NCBI RefSeq assembly: GCF_004769575.1
Contig: NZ_RQGA01000013.1
Span: forward strand, 186,001 to 250,000
DNA: 64,000 bases
Direction of reading: 5' to 3'
Origin: Leptospira perdikensis
Lineage (GTDB): Bacteria > Spirochaetota > Leptospiria > Leptospirales > Leptospiraceae
Shown here one piece after another: positions 18,259 to 27,481 of the stretch. The stretch's first letter is position 1. Every line of letters starts with the position of its first letter. The position numbers and the translations under genes are program-made. The notes under the pieces are model-generated. The model was not told the origin of the DNA, did no database searches, and saw only the letters and a program-made list of their open reading frames with translations.

Positions 18259-19623
18259 TTAATCTTCTAAGTTGTAAGATCGGCCCAGTTTATAAGTCAA
18301 CTGTAACTCTTGTTGTAAGTCCAGAATTTCCCTACGAGTAAAAAACGCTATCTTTCCGCCTGAAAGCTCAAACGCATAATAGGTGGTGTCCTCCGATTGG
18401 AGCAGGGATTTCAATTGGCTGAGTGATGTGACTCTTGTTCCATTGACTTTCTCTAAAACTAAATCCTGAAATTCTTGGTATCCTAGGTTCCCTTCTAGGG
18501 GGAAAACACGGCTTAGAATCACTATCTTCTCTCGGACAGGGTGCACCTTTTTTTGATAGTAATCAGAAAGATAAACGAGTTTTTTCTCTGATTTTACCCG
18601 GTATTCCGAACCAAATTCCTTCAGATAGGCATTGGTAAGTTCAGTGAAAAAAAACCCACCAACAATCAAATACAAAGGTTTCCTTTTTTTGGCTTCTTCC
18701 GGAATTAGAAAGTCATTAGAATCATAAGCACGTAAATCATAACTGACAGACTGGTTTTGAAAGTTCCGGTGTAGTTTCAATTGTATTGTCTCACCTAACT
18801 CACGCAAAACACCATTTGATTTTCGTAAAATCAAATCATATACCCTATCCGTCCGATCCCAATCATCAACCTTAGACAAAGGTATAGAGTTAATCTCTGT
18901 GACCAAATCTCCTGGAAACAGATTGTAAGCAGGACCAACTCCAGGAATCACTTCCGTTACGAGAAGCGGACTGACAATTGTTTTAGAATAATATTCTCTT
19001 TCCGACGGAGTTAAGTTGACATCAAAAACCAAACCAGGATGGGGAAATGGTTTCCCACCTGTTTTATAAAAAGTTTCAACATATTCCGTTGGGATCAAAA
19101 ATTCAGAAACAGTCACACCACATAACAGTTGATTTTTGAAGAAAAAATCAGATTCTTCTGAGGTTTTTTTCTCGAGTAACAAAACCTTAATTGGTGTTTT
19201 GGAAAAAGGAAGGAATACATAACGAGACTTTCCAGTAGGACAAATTTTGTTTGAAGATTTAGAATCCAAAACAACAGGTTTGGGAAGTTTTGGTATTTCT
19301 TTTGTTTCCAAAAGAAGAAACCCAGTTTCTTCGTCATAAGATTTAATTCCTAATTTAGGAACCGAATAATCAAAAGATTCAAATTCAGCAAAAACAGGAT
19401 TTTGTTTAGGGAGTGTAACTCCAAAAAAAAGACCTTTACCTACATAAATCAAATTCAGTTTACGAGAGAATGGTTCCCCCACAAGCCAAGGATTCTGATG
19501 ACTTGTTTTTTGAAAGGTAATCTTAGATTCGATGATACGTTTGTCTTCGAAATCTTCAGCACCTAAAGGAAGTAAGGTGGCAAAAATCAAAAACAATACA
19601 AAAGTAGATTTAAAACTCTTCAT
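18259..19623 (-). CDS. Secreted PDZ protein, apparently protease-dead Deg-type paralogue
   Basis: 454 residues with a signal peptide (about 1-22, ending LGAE). The first 200 residues are beta-rich like a trypsin fold, but no His-Asp-Ser triad or GNSGGP motif can be found. A PDZ domain follows (about 205-300; VSPLLVTEVIPGVGPAYNLFPGDLVTEIN in two halves). The C-terminal module (LGYQEFQDLVLEKVNGTRV, then SLSQLKSLL) resembles the second PDZ of plant Deg9-type proteases. It overlaps the upstream Deg protease gene by 14 bp and is probably co-translated with it. I infer a non-catalytic partner or adaptor. The ATG at 19635 is a possible earlier start. Confidence 0.75.
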   Translation of the reverse strand: MKSFKSTFVLFLIFATLLPLGAEDFEDKRIIESKITFQKTSHQNPWLVGEPFSRKLNLIYVGKGLFFGVTLPKQNPVFAEFESFDYSVPKLGIKSYDEETGFLLLETKEIPKLPKPVVLDSKSSNKICPTGKSRYVFLPFSKTPIKVLLLEKKTSEESDFFFKNQLLCGVTVSEFLIPTEYVETFYKTGGKPFPHPGLVFDVNLTPSEREYYSKTIVSPLLVTEVIPGVGPAYNLFPGDLVTEINSIPLSKVDDWDRTDRVYDLILRKSNGVLRELGETIQLKLHRNFQNQSVSYDLRAYDSNDFLIPEEAKKRKPLYLIVGGFFFTELTNAYLKEFGSEYRVKSEKKLVYLSDYYQKKVHPVREKIVILSRVFPLEGNLGYQEFQDLVLEKVNGTRVTSLSQLKSLLQSEDTTYYAFELSGGKIAFFTRREILDLQQELQLTYKLGRSYNLED

Positions 19624-21067
19624 AGTTGGCACCATATCTTTTTTTCACACGTTGGTTCATCTGATAGACAGACTCTGGTCTAAGGACAATTGGTAGGTCC
19701 ATTCCTCGAAATCGAAGGACAACAAATCCTTTTTTACCATCCTTCCAAATGGTTTTAAATTCATTTAAATCTTTGGGAACACGACCGTTGATTGACTCTA
19801 CGACTTTGTATTTATATTTTTTATATTTTGAAGTTTCAGGATCGTTAAAAGTATAACTGAGAACAATGTCGCGAGTGGTGTACCTGTACAACAAATCCTG
19901 GATAAAATAACTATAGTGATATTTTAAAGAACTATCTAGATCTCCATCTTCTGAATGAAAAAAAGATCTTGTGATAGGTTGAAAAACAAATCCTGCCTGT
20001 AAAAAATAATCTTCCGTAGAATCTCTATACAAATCCAATGCATAGTTTTTTTGAAGATTCACTTCTGCATCGTACTTTTTGCCCGCTCTGTAATAACTCA
20101 CTATAACTTTAGAATTGAGTTGTTTGTTTTCGATCCAATCAATGATAAACTCTTTTGTGTTGGACTGTGAAATTTCACCATCGTTTGTGAGTGGTAAACC
20201 ATCCACTGCAGTGACAAAATCCTTTTCCTTTAAAACTTTTGAAAATGTGGAAGAAGGATAAATTCGATTCACAAAAATTCCCGACTGATCGGAAGGAACC
20301 TTCATTGCTTGTTTCAGGCTTCTAGGATTTCCATTTTGAAAAGTAAATCCAATATTTGGAAATCCATCGTATTTCCCATCGTTTATATCTTCTAAAAAGT
20401 GACGAATGATATCATTCGATATTAAATATGCAATCCCTTGTTCCAAAGTACTAATTTGAAATACAAGACCAACCACTTTGCCATTTTGAACTGCCGGACC
20501 ACCAGAATTTCCAGGTTGGATATTGGCATTAATTTTTAATACATTACGATAATCTAACCCCGAGTAGGTGTACCGATTTTTTTCAAATCGAAGAACAGAT
20601 CCCTTCTCCACTGATAGGCTATCGTTTCCATTGGGAAAACCAAGGAGTAATACATCCGATCCCAAATTGGGAACTCCTTCCAAAAAGGAAAGTGTGTTTG
20701 TTTGTTCTGAAAAATCCGGATCGTTTACTTGTAATAATGCCAAATCACAATCGTAACCAATGTATTTAACATCTGCTAAATATTCTTTTTTTGTGAAACT
20801 ACTTTTAACAAGAATTCTTTTGGCATCGCGAACTACATGGGCATTTGTCAAAATGGTTTGGCCAGGTAAAACAAGACCAGATCCAAAACCTATGGATAAA
20901 TTCTTTTTCATCCATGGTTGTGTTTTGTTTTCCGTATTAAATCCTTCATTACGAATAAGAACCACAGAACGAAAAATAGAATCTACTGCTGGTTCAGGAT
21001 CTACTTGAGCATACACTGACTGAATCAATATAAAAAACAGAATGCAGAGTTTTAATAATTTATTCAT
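19610..21067 (-). CDS. Secreted Deg/HtrA-type serine protease
   Basis: 485 residues with a signal peptide ending near VYAQ (residues 1-20). The trypsin-like domain carries a full triad: His77 in LTNAHVV, Asp108 in YDCDLALLQV and Ser188 in QPGNSGGPAV. Two PDZ-like modules follow (about 230-330 and 355-470); the second, with KYKVVESINGRVPKDL, resembles Deg9-type enzymes more than classical DegP. It would act on misfolded or specific proteins in the periplasm. It sits between two co-transcribed secreted-protein genes, overlapping the upstream one by 8 bp and the downstream one by 14 bp. Confidence 0.9.
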   Translation of the reverse strand: MNKLLKLCILFFILIQSVYAQVDPEPAVDSIFRSVVLIRNEGFNTENKTQPWMKKNLSIGFGSGLVLPGQTILTNAHVVRDAKRILVKSSFTKKEYLADVKYIGYDCDLALLQVNDPDFSEQTNTLSFLEGVPNLGSDVLLLGFPNGNDSLSVEKGSVLRFEKNRYTYSGLDYRNVLKINANIQPGNSGGPAVQNGKVVGLVFQISTLEQGIAYLISNDIIRHFLEDINDGKYDGFPNIGFTFQNGNPRSLKQAMKVPSDQSGIFVNRIYPSSTFSKVLKEKDFVTAVDGLPLTNDGEISQSNTKEFIIDWIENKQLNSKVIVSYYRAGKKYDAEVNLQKNYALDLYRDSTEDYFLQAGFVFQPITRSFFHSEDGDLDSSLKYHYSYFIQDLLYRYTTRDIVLSYTFNDPETSKYKKYKYKVVESINGRVPKDLNEFKTIWKDGKKGFVVLRFRGMDLPIVLRPESVYQMNQRVKKRYGANYEEF

Positions 21068-21929
21068 AATATAAAACGATTTTCTCCCAAAAGGTTTGAG
21101 TCTCTGTGATTTTTTTTAGGACCGCATTTCCTAAAACTCGATCCCCAGGTTTTGGATCTTTCCATATTGTATTCGATGATAATAAATCACCGGAACCAGA
21201 GGAAGGCACTCGGATCAAACTATAAGCAGAATCGCGAATGCATGTGATACGAAAAACATAAGATACCGTCTGATCCCAATAAAAGCTCTCATCCTTTTCC
21301 AAATACTCTAACGGACAAGACGAATCAAAAAATACTTCGATATTGGACGGAACATCTTTTCTTCTCCGTGGATTTTGAGTGATGGATTTAAAATAAAATA
21401 AATTTGGATTCTGGATAGGTTTGTAAGTACTAATTGTTTTTTTACCTTCTACGACAACAGGGGTTTGTTTTTTAGAAGGATAATCCAATTCCGTATCATC
21501 TGTATTCAATTTGGGAGGTGTTTTGATTTCACCTGCAACCAGGCCGGTTTCAATTTCTAAATATTGTTTTTTTCCAATTCGATGAACAGCCCTTAATCGA
21601 AAGGTATTCGGATCTAAATTCCCTTTTTGATTGGATTGGAATCTAATAAGCATGGGTTCAGGCTCATTCTGGCAACTGAATCGAAAATAGGTAACGGAAG
21701 AAATACGAGATGCAGGTTCTAAATGACAATTTCCATCATCCATCGGAAAACTTTGTCTCGAATGAATCTGTTTTTTGATTGTCCGAGACGGTTTCCGCTC
21801 TTTCCAAGCACTTACCTCTTCTTTTAGCGATTGTAAGGATGGATTGATATTTGTGCGCTCCGCAAAAACAAACCCAGTCGCGAAAAGAAACAAAATCAAT
21901 CCGAAGTATATAGATAACTGCCTAATCAT
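21060..21929 (-). CDS. Hypothetical secreted protein heading the Deg protease operon
   Basis: 289 residues from the ATG at 21929, chosen because a signal peptide (about 1-23, ending VFAE) begins there; the ORF extends to 21989 without a better start. The mature part has two cysteine pairs and no motif that I recognise. It is the first gene of a three-gene operon with a Deg-type protease and a PDZ protein, and its last 8 bases overlap the protease start. It may be a substrate, regulator or partner of the protease, on position alone. Confidence 0.65.
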   Translation of the reverse strand: MIRQLSIYFGLILFLFATGFVFAERTNINPSLQSLKEEVSAWKERKPSRTIKKQIHSRQSFPMDDGNCHLEPASRISSVTYFRFSCQNEPEPMLIRFQSNQKGNLDPNTFRLRAVHRIGKKQYLEIETGLVAGEIKTPPKLNTDDTELDYPSKKQTPVVVEGKKTISTYKPIQNPNLFYFKSITQNPRRRKDVPSNIEVFFDSSCPLEYLEKDESFYWDQTVSYVFRITCIRDSAYSLIRVPSSGSGDLLSSNTIWKDPKPGDRVLGNAVLKKITETQTFWEKIVLYYE

Positions 21930-22101
21930 GGAATACCGATTATGGTGATTATCGGCTGGTCTACCCTTCAGAATCAACTGGCATCCCATTGATTTCTTTT
22001 CTCATTATGTCTCGAACCGAGGATGAACTTTTTTTTTGGTTTTCAGACTTTCAAAAATTCGAGGGGTGGAAAAGTAATGTAAGAAATAGGAGAATACTTT
22101 T

Positions 22102-22950
22102 TTGAACTGGAACTTTCTTAAAACCGAAATAGAACCTGGTGACTTCCTCATCGATTGTCGTTCCCAATCAGCATATGAAGAAGAAACATTAGAAGGTGCC
22201 TACTACTATCCATTTATCAAAAAAGCATTTGGATCCGATCCAGAATCCCAAAAAAAATTGTACGGGCCAATGACTGCTGTCGTACAAGAATTCCAAAAAT
22301 CAAAAAAGAGTCGAATCATCGTTTTCGATGAGGGAATGGGGATGTTTTCCACTCGTATGGTCTATTTACTTCGTGGAATGGGAATCAAAGATGCCTATGT
22401 TCTTGGCCAAAAATGGCCCGCCACTGGAAATAAAGCAAAAGGTGAGCTGAAAGTAGAACCACCAATTGCTGATAAAGTAAAACCCATTGAAGGTGTTGTG
22501 GACAAAGCCTTTATGGAACGAAATCTTACGAAACTCCAAATCTTTGATGCAAGAACCATGGAAGAATACGAAGGCCGATTGCCACGCCTTACCGCTCCAG
22601 AAGAGGGAACTCTCTGTGGTCGTTTGCCAGGAGCCTTCCTTTGGGATTGGAGAAATTTATATGATGGGGAAGCCAATCTCATCGAACGTTCTTTATTCAA
22701 AAAACGCCTGAACGGATTTCCTTTTATGCCAGAAAGACCCACTGTGATTTACGATTACAACGGAGCTCGTTCTTGTTTACTCGCCCTCATGCTTCGTGAA
22801 GCAGGTTATATTGACATCACAACCTACCAAGGTTCTTGGTTTGAGTGGAGAAAGTCGAGCCTACCCAAACAAGCGGTAGCGGTTTTTGGTGCCAAACAGG
22901 GGGCAGCTGCTGCACCTCGTGTGGGCGGAGTCGATCGCAAGAAAGTTTAA
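22102..22950 (+). CDS. Tandem rhodanese-like protein without catalytic cysteines
   Basis: 282 residues forming two rhodanese domains (about 1-115 and 125-255), as in thiosulfate or 3-mercaptopyruvate sulfurtransferases. Typical blocks are present: [42 protein letters not shown] and YQGSWFEW. In the second domain the active-site loop reads [10 protein letters not shown], so Asp218 replaces the usual catalytic Cys. The first domain also has Asp (IVFDEGMG), which is normal there. Sulfur transfer by the standard mechanism is therefore unlikely. The start is TTG with AGGAG 9 bases upstream; no ATG lies in frame. The next gene follows after 59 bp. Confidence 0.85.
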   Translation: MNWNFLKTEIEPGDFLIDCRSQSAYEEETLEGAYYYPFIKKAFGSDPESQKKLYGPMTAVVQEFQKSKKSRIIVFDEGMGMFSTRMVYLLRGMGIKDAYVLGQKWPATGNKAKGELKVEPPIADKVKPIEGVVDKAFMERNLTKLQIFDARTMEEYEGRLPRLTAPEEGTLCGRLPGAFLWDWRNLYDGEANLIERSLFKKRLNGFPFMPERPTVIYDYNGARSCLLALMLREAGYIDITTYQGSWFEWRKSSLPKQAVAVFGAKQGAAAAPRVGGVDRKKV

Positions 22951-23009
22951 AAAAGGATTTACGAAACCCCTATCCATCGATCCACTTACTCCTGCTCCTG
23001 GAGGGGTCG

Positions 23010-25244
23010 ATGGCATTTCGTTTATTTCTCTTATCATTCTCTTTATTCTTTTTGGAATGTGCGTCTCGCATTGTTTCCCAAATTCCTATCACGGAAGAAT
23101 CGTTTCCTGTTAACAAACAAATTCAATGGATTCAATCGGCAAATGAATTCACACTTAGAAACCAAACTCTCGGAAAGGACTTTATCAAACTTTCTTTGGA
23201 AGAATCCTTTCTCAAATCCTTCACAAAAGAGACCACTGCCAAATACCGGATGGCATCTTTTCAATTCAAAGAGTCTGTACAAAAGTCCTGCACAGAACAA
23301 TCCATAGACGAAGTCAAAAAAGAAACAGGTAAAGTCACCATCAAAGGAAAGTTAACCGGCAAAGGTTGTACGAGTGATTACCAAATCGTTTTTTTAGCCA
23401 AATCAGAAACCGAAGTAGAATTCAAAATCACACTAACGGATCCCACTCTCAACAGAGTCCAACTCCATTATGTTTCTCATCCAGAAGAGAAGATTTTTGG
23501 ACTTGGAGAACAATTCACCTATGATGAACTCAAAGGAAAAACCCCTTTTCTTTTTACTGAAGAACAAGGAGTGGGGCGCGGAGACCAACCCATCACTACA
23601 GGAGCAAACTTACTCGCTGGTGCCGGTGGAAATGCTTATACCACTTACGCACCTATCCCTCACTACATTACTTCCGAAAATCGTTCTGTTTTTTTTGAGA
23701 ACAGTGGTTATGCGAATTTTGATTTTAGTGATTCCAAAAAAACCAAAGTGGAATTTTGGGATTTTCAATCAGAAAAATCTCTGACCGGAACCATTTGGAT
23801 TGGAACTTCTACCAAATCACTGATTGAAGCTTATACAAAAAAAACAGGAAGATTTCCAAAACTCCCGGACTGGGCTTATGGAACCTGGCTTGGTGTCCAA
23901 GGAGGAACAGAAAAAGTTTCCTCAATCGTCAAACAAGCAAAAGATGCTGGGAATCCTGTCACAGCACTTTGGATCCAAGACTGGTGTGGGCGTCGTGTGA
24001 CTAATTTTGGAGATCAACTCAAATGGCGTTGGTATGCAGACGACAGTCTTTATCCAGACTTTAAAAAATTTGTAAAGTCGATGAATGACCAAAACGTACA
24101 AGTATTAGGTTATATTAATTCATTCCTTGCCGATACTGATCCCAAAAAACCAGGAGATGATTTTACAAACCCTCTATTAACAGAAGCAAAAGCAAAAGGA
24201 TATCTTGTAAAAAACCAAAACGGAGAAGACTATCTCATCCAAACCGTTGGATTTCCCGCTTACCTCATCGATCTCACTAACCCTGCTGCCGTTCGTTGGA
24301 CCAAAGATCTTATCAAAAAAAATCTGATTGGAATGGGTCTTTCTGGTTGGATGGCAGATTTTGGAGAATGGTTGCCTTATGACGCCAAACTTGCATCAGG
24401 TGTTGATGCTAAAATTTATCACAACCGTTATCCGGTAGATTGGGCAAAAGTCAATCGGGAAGCAATCAGAGAAGCCGGGATGGAAGGAAAAATTGTTTTT
24501 TTCACTCGAGCAGGATACAGTTATTCCAACGCACACTCTACGCTCTTTTGGGAAGGAGACCAAATGGTGAGTTTTGGAACCAACGATGGTCTTCCTTCCT
24601 CCATCATTGGGCTCACAAGCTCCGGTATCAGTGGTTATGCGCTGAACCATAGTGATATTGGTGGTTATACTACCATTTCCAACCCACTTCGTAATTATCA
24701 TAGGTCCAAAGAACTTCTATTAAGATGGGCAGAAGCCTCTGCCTTCACTCCGGTTTTCCGAACGCATGAAGGAAATAGACCTCTAAAAAACTGGCAAGTT
24801 TATACCTATACCAAACCAGATGGAACCAAGTCCCTCGGAGATGACGATACAGTTGCCTTATTTGCAAAAATTTCGAGAATCCATTTTGCCCTCAAACCAT
24901 ATATTCAAAGTTTGGTGGAAGAAGCGACACAAACAGGAATCCCAGTGGTTCGACACAACTACCTTGTGGAACCGGAAGATAAAAATTTATTAAAATACAA
25001 ATACCAGTTTTTCTTAGGAGATGATCTTCTTGTGGCTCCTGTTGTAGAAAGTGGAGAAATTGTTCAAGATGTTTACCTTCCTCGTGGCAGATGGCAACAT
25101 CTTTGGACAGGAACCACTTACGATGGTTACAGAAAGGTGCAAGTCCCCGCTCCTATCGGAAAACCACCAGCTTTCATTCGAGTTGGCGGAAAATCGGAAG
25201 GCCTAATCCGTTCTTCCATTAGTTCCATTCGCAATAAAGACTAA
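23010..25244 (+). CDS. GH31 family lipoprotein resembling sulfoquinovosidase (YihQ)
   Basis: 744 residues; I chose the ATG at 23010 because GAGGGG precedes it and a lipoprotein-type signal (SLFFLEC, Cys17) follows. GH31 catalytic residues are present: nucleophile Asp450 in GWMADFGEW and acid/base Asp517 in FWEGDQ. The surroundings match sulfoquinovosidases rather than ordinary alpha-glucosidases: Gln297 (GVQGG), Gln323 (QDW), Trp339 and Tyr553 (SDIGGYT) fall at the spacings of the pocket residues of E. coli YihQ as I remember them. The sulfonate-binding Arg position appears to be Gln336. Sulfoquinovosidases cleave sulfoquinovose from plant-type sulfolipids; the exact substrate here is open. 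It would be exported, probably lipid-anchored. Confidence 0.85.
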   Translation: MAFRLFLLSFSLFFLECASRIVSQIPITEESFPVNKQIQWIQSANEFTLRNQTLGKDFIKLSLEESFLKSFTKETTAKYRMASFQFKESVQKSCTEQSIDEVKKETGKVTIKGKLTGKGCTSDYQIVFLAKSETEVEFKITLTDPTLNRVQLHYVSHPEEKIFGLGEQFTYDELKGKTPFLFTEEQGVGRGDQPITTGANLLAGAGGNAYTTYAPIPHYITSENRSVFFENSGYANFDFSDSKKTKVEFWDFQSEKSLTGTIWIGTSTKSLIEAYTKKTGRFPKLPDWAYGTWLGVQGGTEKVSSIVKQAKDAGNPVTALWIQDWCGRRVTNFGDQLKWRWYADDSLYPDFKKFVKSMNDQNVQVLGYINSFLADTDPKKPGDDFTNPLLTEAKAKGYLVKNQNGEDYLIQTVGFPAYLIDLTNPAAVRWTKDLIKKNLIGMGLSGWMADFGEWLPYDAKLASGVDAKIYHNRYPVDWAKVNREAIREAGMEGKIVFFTRAGYSYSNAHSTLFWEGDQMVSFGTNDGLPSSIIGLTSSGISGYALNHSDIGGYTTISNPLRNYHRSKELLLRWAEASAFTPVFRTHEGNRPLKNWQVYTYTKPDGTKSLGDDDTVALFAKISRIHFALKPYIQSLVEEATQTGIPVVRHNYLVEPEDKNLLKYKYQFFLGDDLLVAPVVESGEIVQDVYLPRGRWQHLWTGTTYDGYRKVQVPAPIGKPPAFIRVGGKSEGLIRSSISSIRNKD

Positions 25245-25263
25245 ATCACGGAGACAAACCCAA

Positions 25264-26091
25264 ATGAAATTTGCACTGATCGGAGACATCCACGGGTATT
25301 GGAACCAAAGTGATATCGAGTATTTCAATGCATCAGATTATGATTGTTTGTTCTTTACGGGAGACCTTAGAGGAAATCCAAAACTTGGTAAAATCTCTTT
25401 CCAGGGTCTCACCAAACGAGCGTATATGATTCCTGGAAATTGGGATGGGATGAGTCTCACCTCTATCATTGGCGAAGTGATCCAATCCAAAATTCTCATC
25501 CAATCCGGTCAACTCGGTCAAAGTAGCAGAATGCGTAAACTCTCAGAACTAGTAAAACCAATCACTCTACTTGGTTATAGTTCCTTAGTTTTATCGCAAG
25601 AGTTGGATTTAAGTCTGATTGTAGGTCGCCCTCATGCAATGGGTGGTGGCCTTAGTTTTGCACCCAATATGAAAAAAACCTATATGGTTTCGAATCTGGA
25701 TGCTTCCATCGAAAAATACAAACGACTGATTGATGGAACTAAAGAAAAAAATTTATTCTTTCTTTCGCATAACGGACCCTTTGGTTTGGGAGCCGCTAAA
25801 AATTCGATCTATGGAGCTGAATTTAAAAAGGAAGGTGGGGACTGGGGAGATGTGGATCTTACTGAAGCCATTAGTTATGCAAAATCCATTGGGAAAAAAG
25901 TACCTCTCGTTCTCTCAGGCCATATGCATCATTCCATTAGCAAAAAGAAAGAACGGGAAACCCATGAATACACTGGGGGAACTTTCTATGTCAACGGAGC
26001 CAAAGTCCCAAGGATTCGTGAAGGAAAACATTTCCATACAAAAATCGAATGGGATGGTGGTTCTGCGACTGTGATCCCTTTATGGGTATAG
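25264..26091 (+). CDS. Calcineurin-like metallophosphoesterase
   Basis: 275 residues with the metal-binding motifs of the family in order: GDIHG near the N-terminus, FTGDLRG, PGNWDG (the GNHD position), FLSHNGP and VLSGHMHHS. These bind two metals and hydrolyse phosphoesters; substrates vary and cannot be told from sequence. There is no signal peptide, so it is cytoplasmic. It starts 19 bp after the GH31 gene with a GGAGA ribosome site and is probably co-transcribed, although a functional link is not evident. Confidence 0.85.
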   Translation: MKFALIGDIHGYWNQSDIEYFNASDYDCLFFTGDLRGNPKLGKISFQGLTKRAYMIPGNWDGMSLTSIIGEVIQSKILIQSGQLGQSSRMRKLSELVKPITLLGYSSLVLSQELDLSLIVGRPHAMGGGLSFAPNMKKTYMVSNLDASIEKYKRLIDGTKEKNLFFLSHNGPFGLGAAKNSIYGAEFKKEGGDWGDVDLTEAISYAKSIGKKVPLVLSGHMHHSISKKKERETHEYTGGTFYVNGAKVPRIREGKHFHTKIEWDGGSATVIPLWV

Positions 26092-26108
26092 TGATCATTC
26101 ACTAACCC
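26084..26108. terminator. Shared hairpin between convergent genes
   Basis: GGGTATAGTGA and TCACTAACCC form a stem with one bulged base across the 10-bp gap between the phosphoesterase stop and the OsmC stop, covering both stop codons. There is no long T-run. It probably serves as a compact bidirectional terminator. Confidence 0.45.
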
Positions 26109-26506
26109 AGACTAGTTTCAATTTCAATTTTTCCTGACAAAAGTTTATGAACCGGACAAGCATTGGCAACAGCGAGTAATCTTTCTCGTTGTTCCCCTGT
26201 TAAATTTCCGGAAAGATTTACAACTCTAGTGAATTTATGATCTTCTGGTGATCGTTTATCGATCGTTACATGAACTTCCACTGAATCCAAAGGATATTCT
26301 TTTTTATCAGCATACATCCGAACTGTTATAGAAGTACAAGCACCCAGAGAGGAAGCCAGTAATTCTGTTGGCATAGGTCCTAAATCTGTTCCTTCTTTGG
26401 CCTGGGGTTCGTCAGCGACCCAACTATGTTTTCCTGCTGTGATTTTTGTTTCATATTTGGTTTTGGCAGTTGATACTACCACCTTGTCTTCAAACACTGC
26501 TGTCAT
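26102..26506 (-). CDS. OsmC-family peroxiredoxin-like protein
   Basis: 134 residues of the OsmC/Ohr family, which reduces organic peroxides or acts on other thiol substrates through two cysteines. The conserved Cys in LGACTS and in ANACPVHK are present, and the layout ([21 protein letters not shown]) is typical of the YhfA/OsmC subgroup. Cytoplasmic, no signal peptide. It overlaps the upstream acyltransferase gene by ATGA, so the two are translationally coupled. Confidence 0.88.
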   Translation of the reverse strand: MTAVFEDKVVVSTAKTKYETKITAGKHSWVADEPQAKEGTDLGPMPTELLASSLGACTSITVRMYADKKEYPLDSVEVHVTIDKRSPEDHKFTRVVNLSGNLTGEQRERLLAVANACPVHKLLSGKIEIETSLG

Positions 26507-27177
26507 TTGGATTCTCCATTAGAAATTCGTTCGGCTTCTTTTATAGCAAGATCACGATTTTTTAACATTGCCTCTTCTACCTTTAGACGCATTCCTTCAA
26601 ACTCTTCTTCATTTAAGTTGCGAGGAACCGAAATAGGTTCCCCATAAGAAACAACAAAAGTGGTAAAAGGTTTCGGAACTCTATGTTTGTCCCAGGCTCT
26701 TCTAAGTATCCACTGTCTACTACACTCGTAATGAAAGGGCACAATAGGAACTTGTGTAACTTGGGCTGCCGCAATGATTCCTGGTTGGACAATGAAGGCT
26801 GGTCCACGAGGTCCATCAGGCGTAAAGGCTGCCGGTAATCCTTTTTTTAAATGTTGGATCACAGCCTTTAAAGCTTTGGAACCACCTTTGGAACTACTCC
26901 CCCGAACACTTGTATTTCCAAACCTGTGAACCACTTGATTGATATAATCTCCGTCTTTTGATTCAGAAATCAAAACGGCTACGTTTTTTCCTCGGTGCAA
27001 ATAAGGAGAGTACAAAACGTTCGTATGCCATATTGAATAGATAAATGGTTTTTTGTTTTTGAATAATTCTTCGTAGTGTTCGTTTGTTAAAAAACGAAAC
27101 CTAGAAGTGAGGCCAATTAAACGTTGAAACCAAACGGCAATGAGTGGCAACAACCAGACTAAAATTCTACGTTTCAA
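26503..27177 (-). CDS. Lysophospholipid acyltransferase-like protein (DUF374)
   Basis: 224 residues with an N-terminal hydrophobic segment (about 5-25). Blocks [33 protein letters not shown] and [11 protein letters not shown] are those of the DUF374 family of lysophospholipid/lipid A-type acyltransferases. It is probably bound to the inner membrane and involved in envelope lipid synthesis; the acceptor is unknown. The gene lies 61 bp downstream of csrA and overlaps osmC by ATGA. Confidence 0.85.
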   Translation of the reverse strand: MKRRILVWLLPLIAVWFQRLIGLTSRFRFLTNEHYEELFKNKKPFIYSIWHTNVLYSPYLHRGKNVAVLISESKDGDYINQVVHRFGNTSVRGSSSKGGSKALKAVIQHLKKGLPAAFTPDGPRGPAFIVQPGIIAAAQVTQVPIVPFHYECSRQWILRRAWDKHRVPKPFTTFVVSYGEPISVPRNLNEEEFEGMRLKVEEAMLKNRDLAIKEAERISNGESK

Positions 27178-27238
27178 ATCGAATATCTCTCCCTAGAGAT
27201 TAGATTCCAGGGAAAGACAAATCTAAAGAAAGATCAAG

Positions 27239-27478
27239 TTAAGTTTTCTTTTTGAACAAATCACCAAGTTTGCCCAAATCTTCTGGTTTGATATTGGTTC
27301 CCGCAGCTTTTTTGTTTTCTTCTTGGATTTCTTTATATACTTCTGCCCGATGGACAGAAACATTTTTCGGAGCCTTCACACCAATCTTTACTTGATCACC
27401 TTTAATATCAACAATGACTATTTCAATATCATCGCCAATCATAATGGATTGGTTACTTCTCCTCGCAAGAACTAACAC
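27239..27478 (-). CDS. csrA: Carbon storage regulator CsrA
   Basis: 79 residues, a typical Csr[21 protein letters not shown] at the start and [19 protein letters not shown] in the middle, with the RNA-binding arginines kept. The C-terminal tail of about 20 residues is longer than in E. coli. CsrA binds GGA motifs near ribosome sites and blocks translation of target mRNAs; in flagellated bacteria it is titrated by FliW. Start codon is GTG, 3 bp after fliW. It is the last gene of the flagellar hook-junction operon. Confidence 0.95.
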   Translation of the reverse strand: MLVLARRSNQSIMIGDDIEIVIVDIKGDQVKIGVKAPKNVSVHRAEVYKEIQEENKKAAGTNIKPEDLGKLGDLFKKKT

Positions 27479-27481
27479 GAG

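Noticed and set aside
22007..22105. A 32-codon ORF ending over the TTG start of the rhodanese-like gene, possibly a leader peptide
   Set aside because: No ribosome site precedes its ATG, composition is unremarkable and there is no terminator or repeat to suggest attenuation.
22395..22742. A minus-strand ORF of 115 residues opposite the rhodanese-like gene
   Set aside because: The plus-strand gene has clear domain homology over the whole stretch; the ORF is a shadow with no recognisable features.
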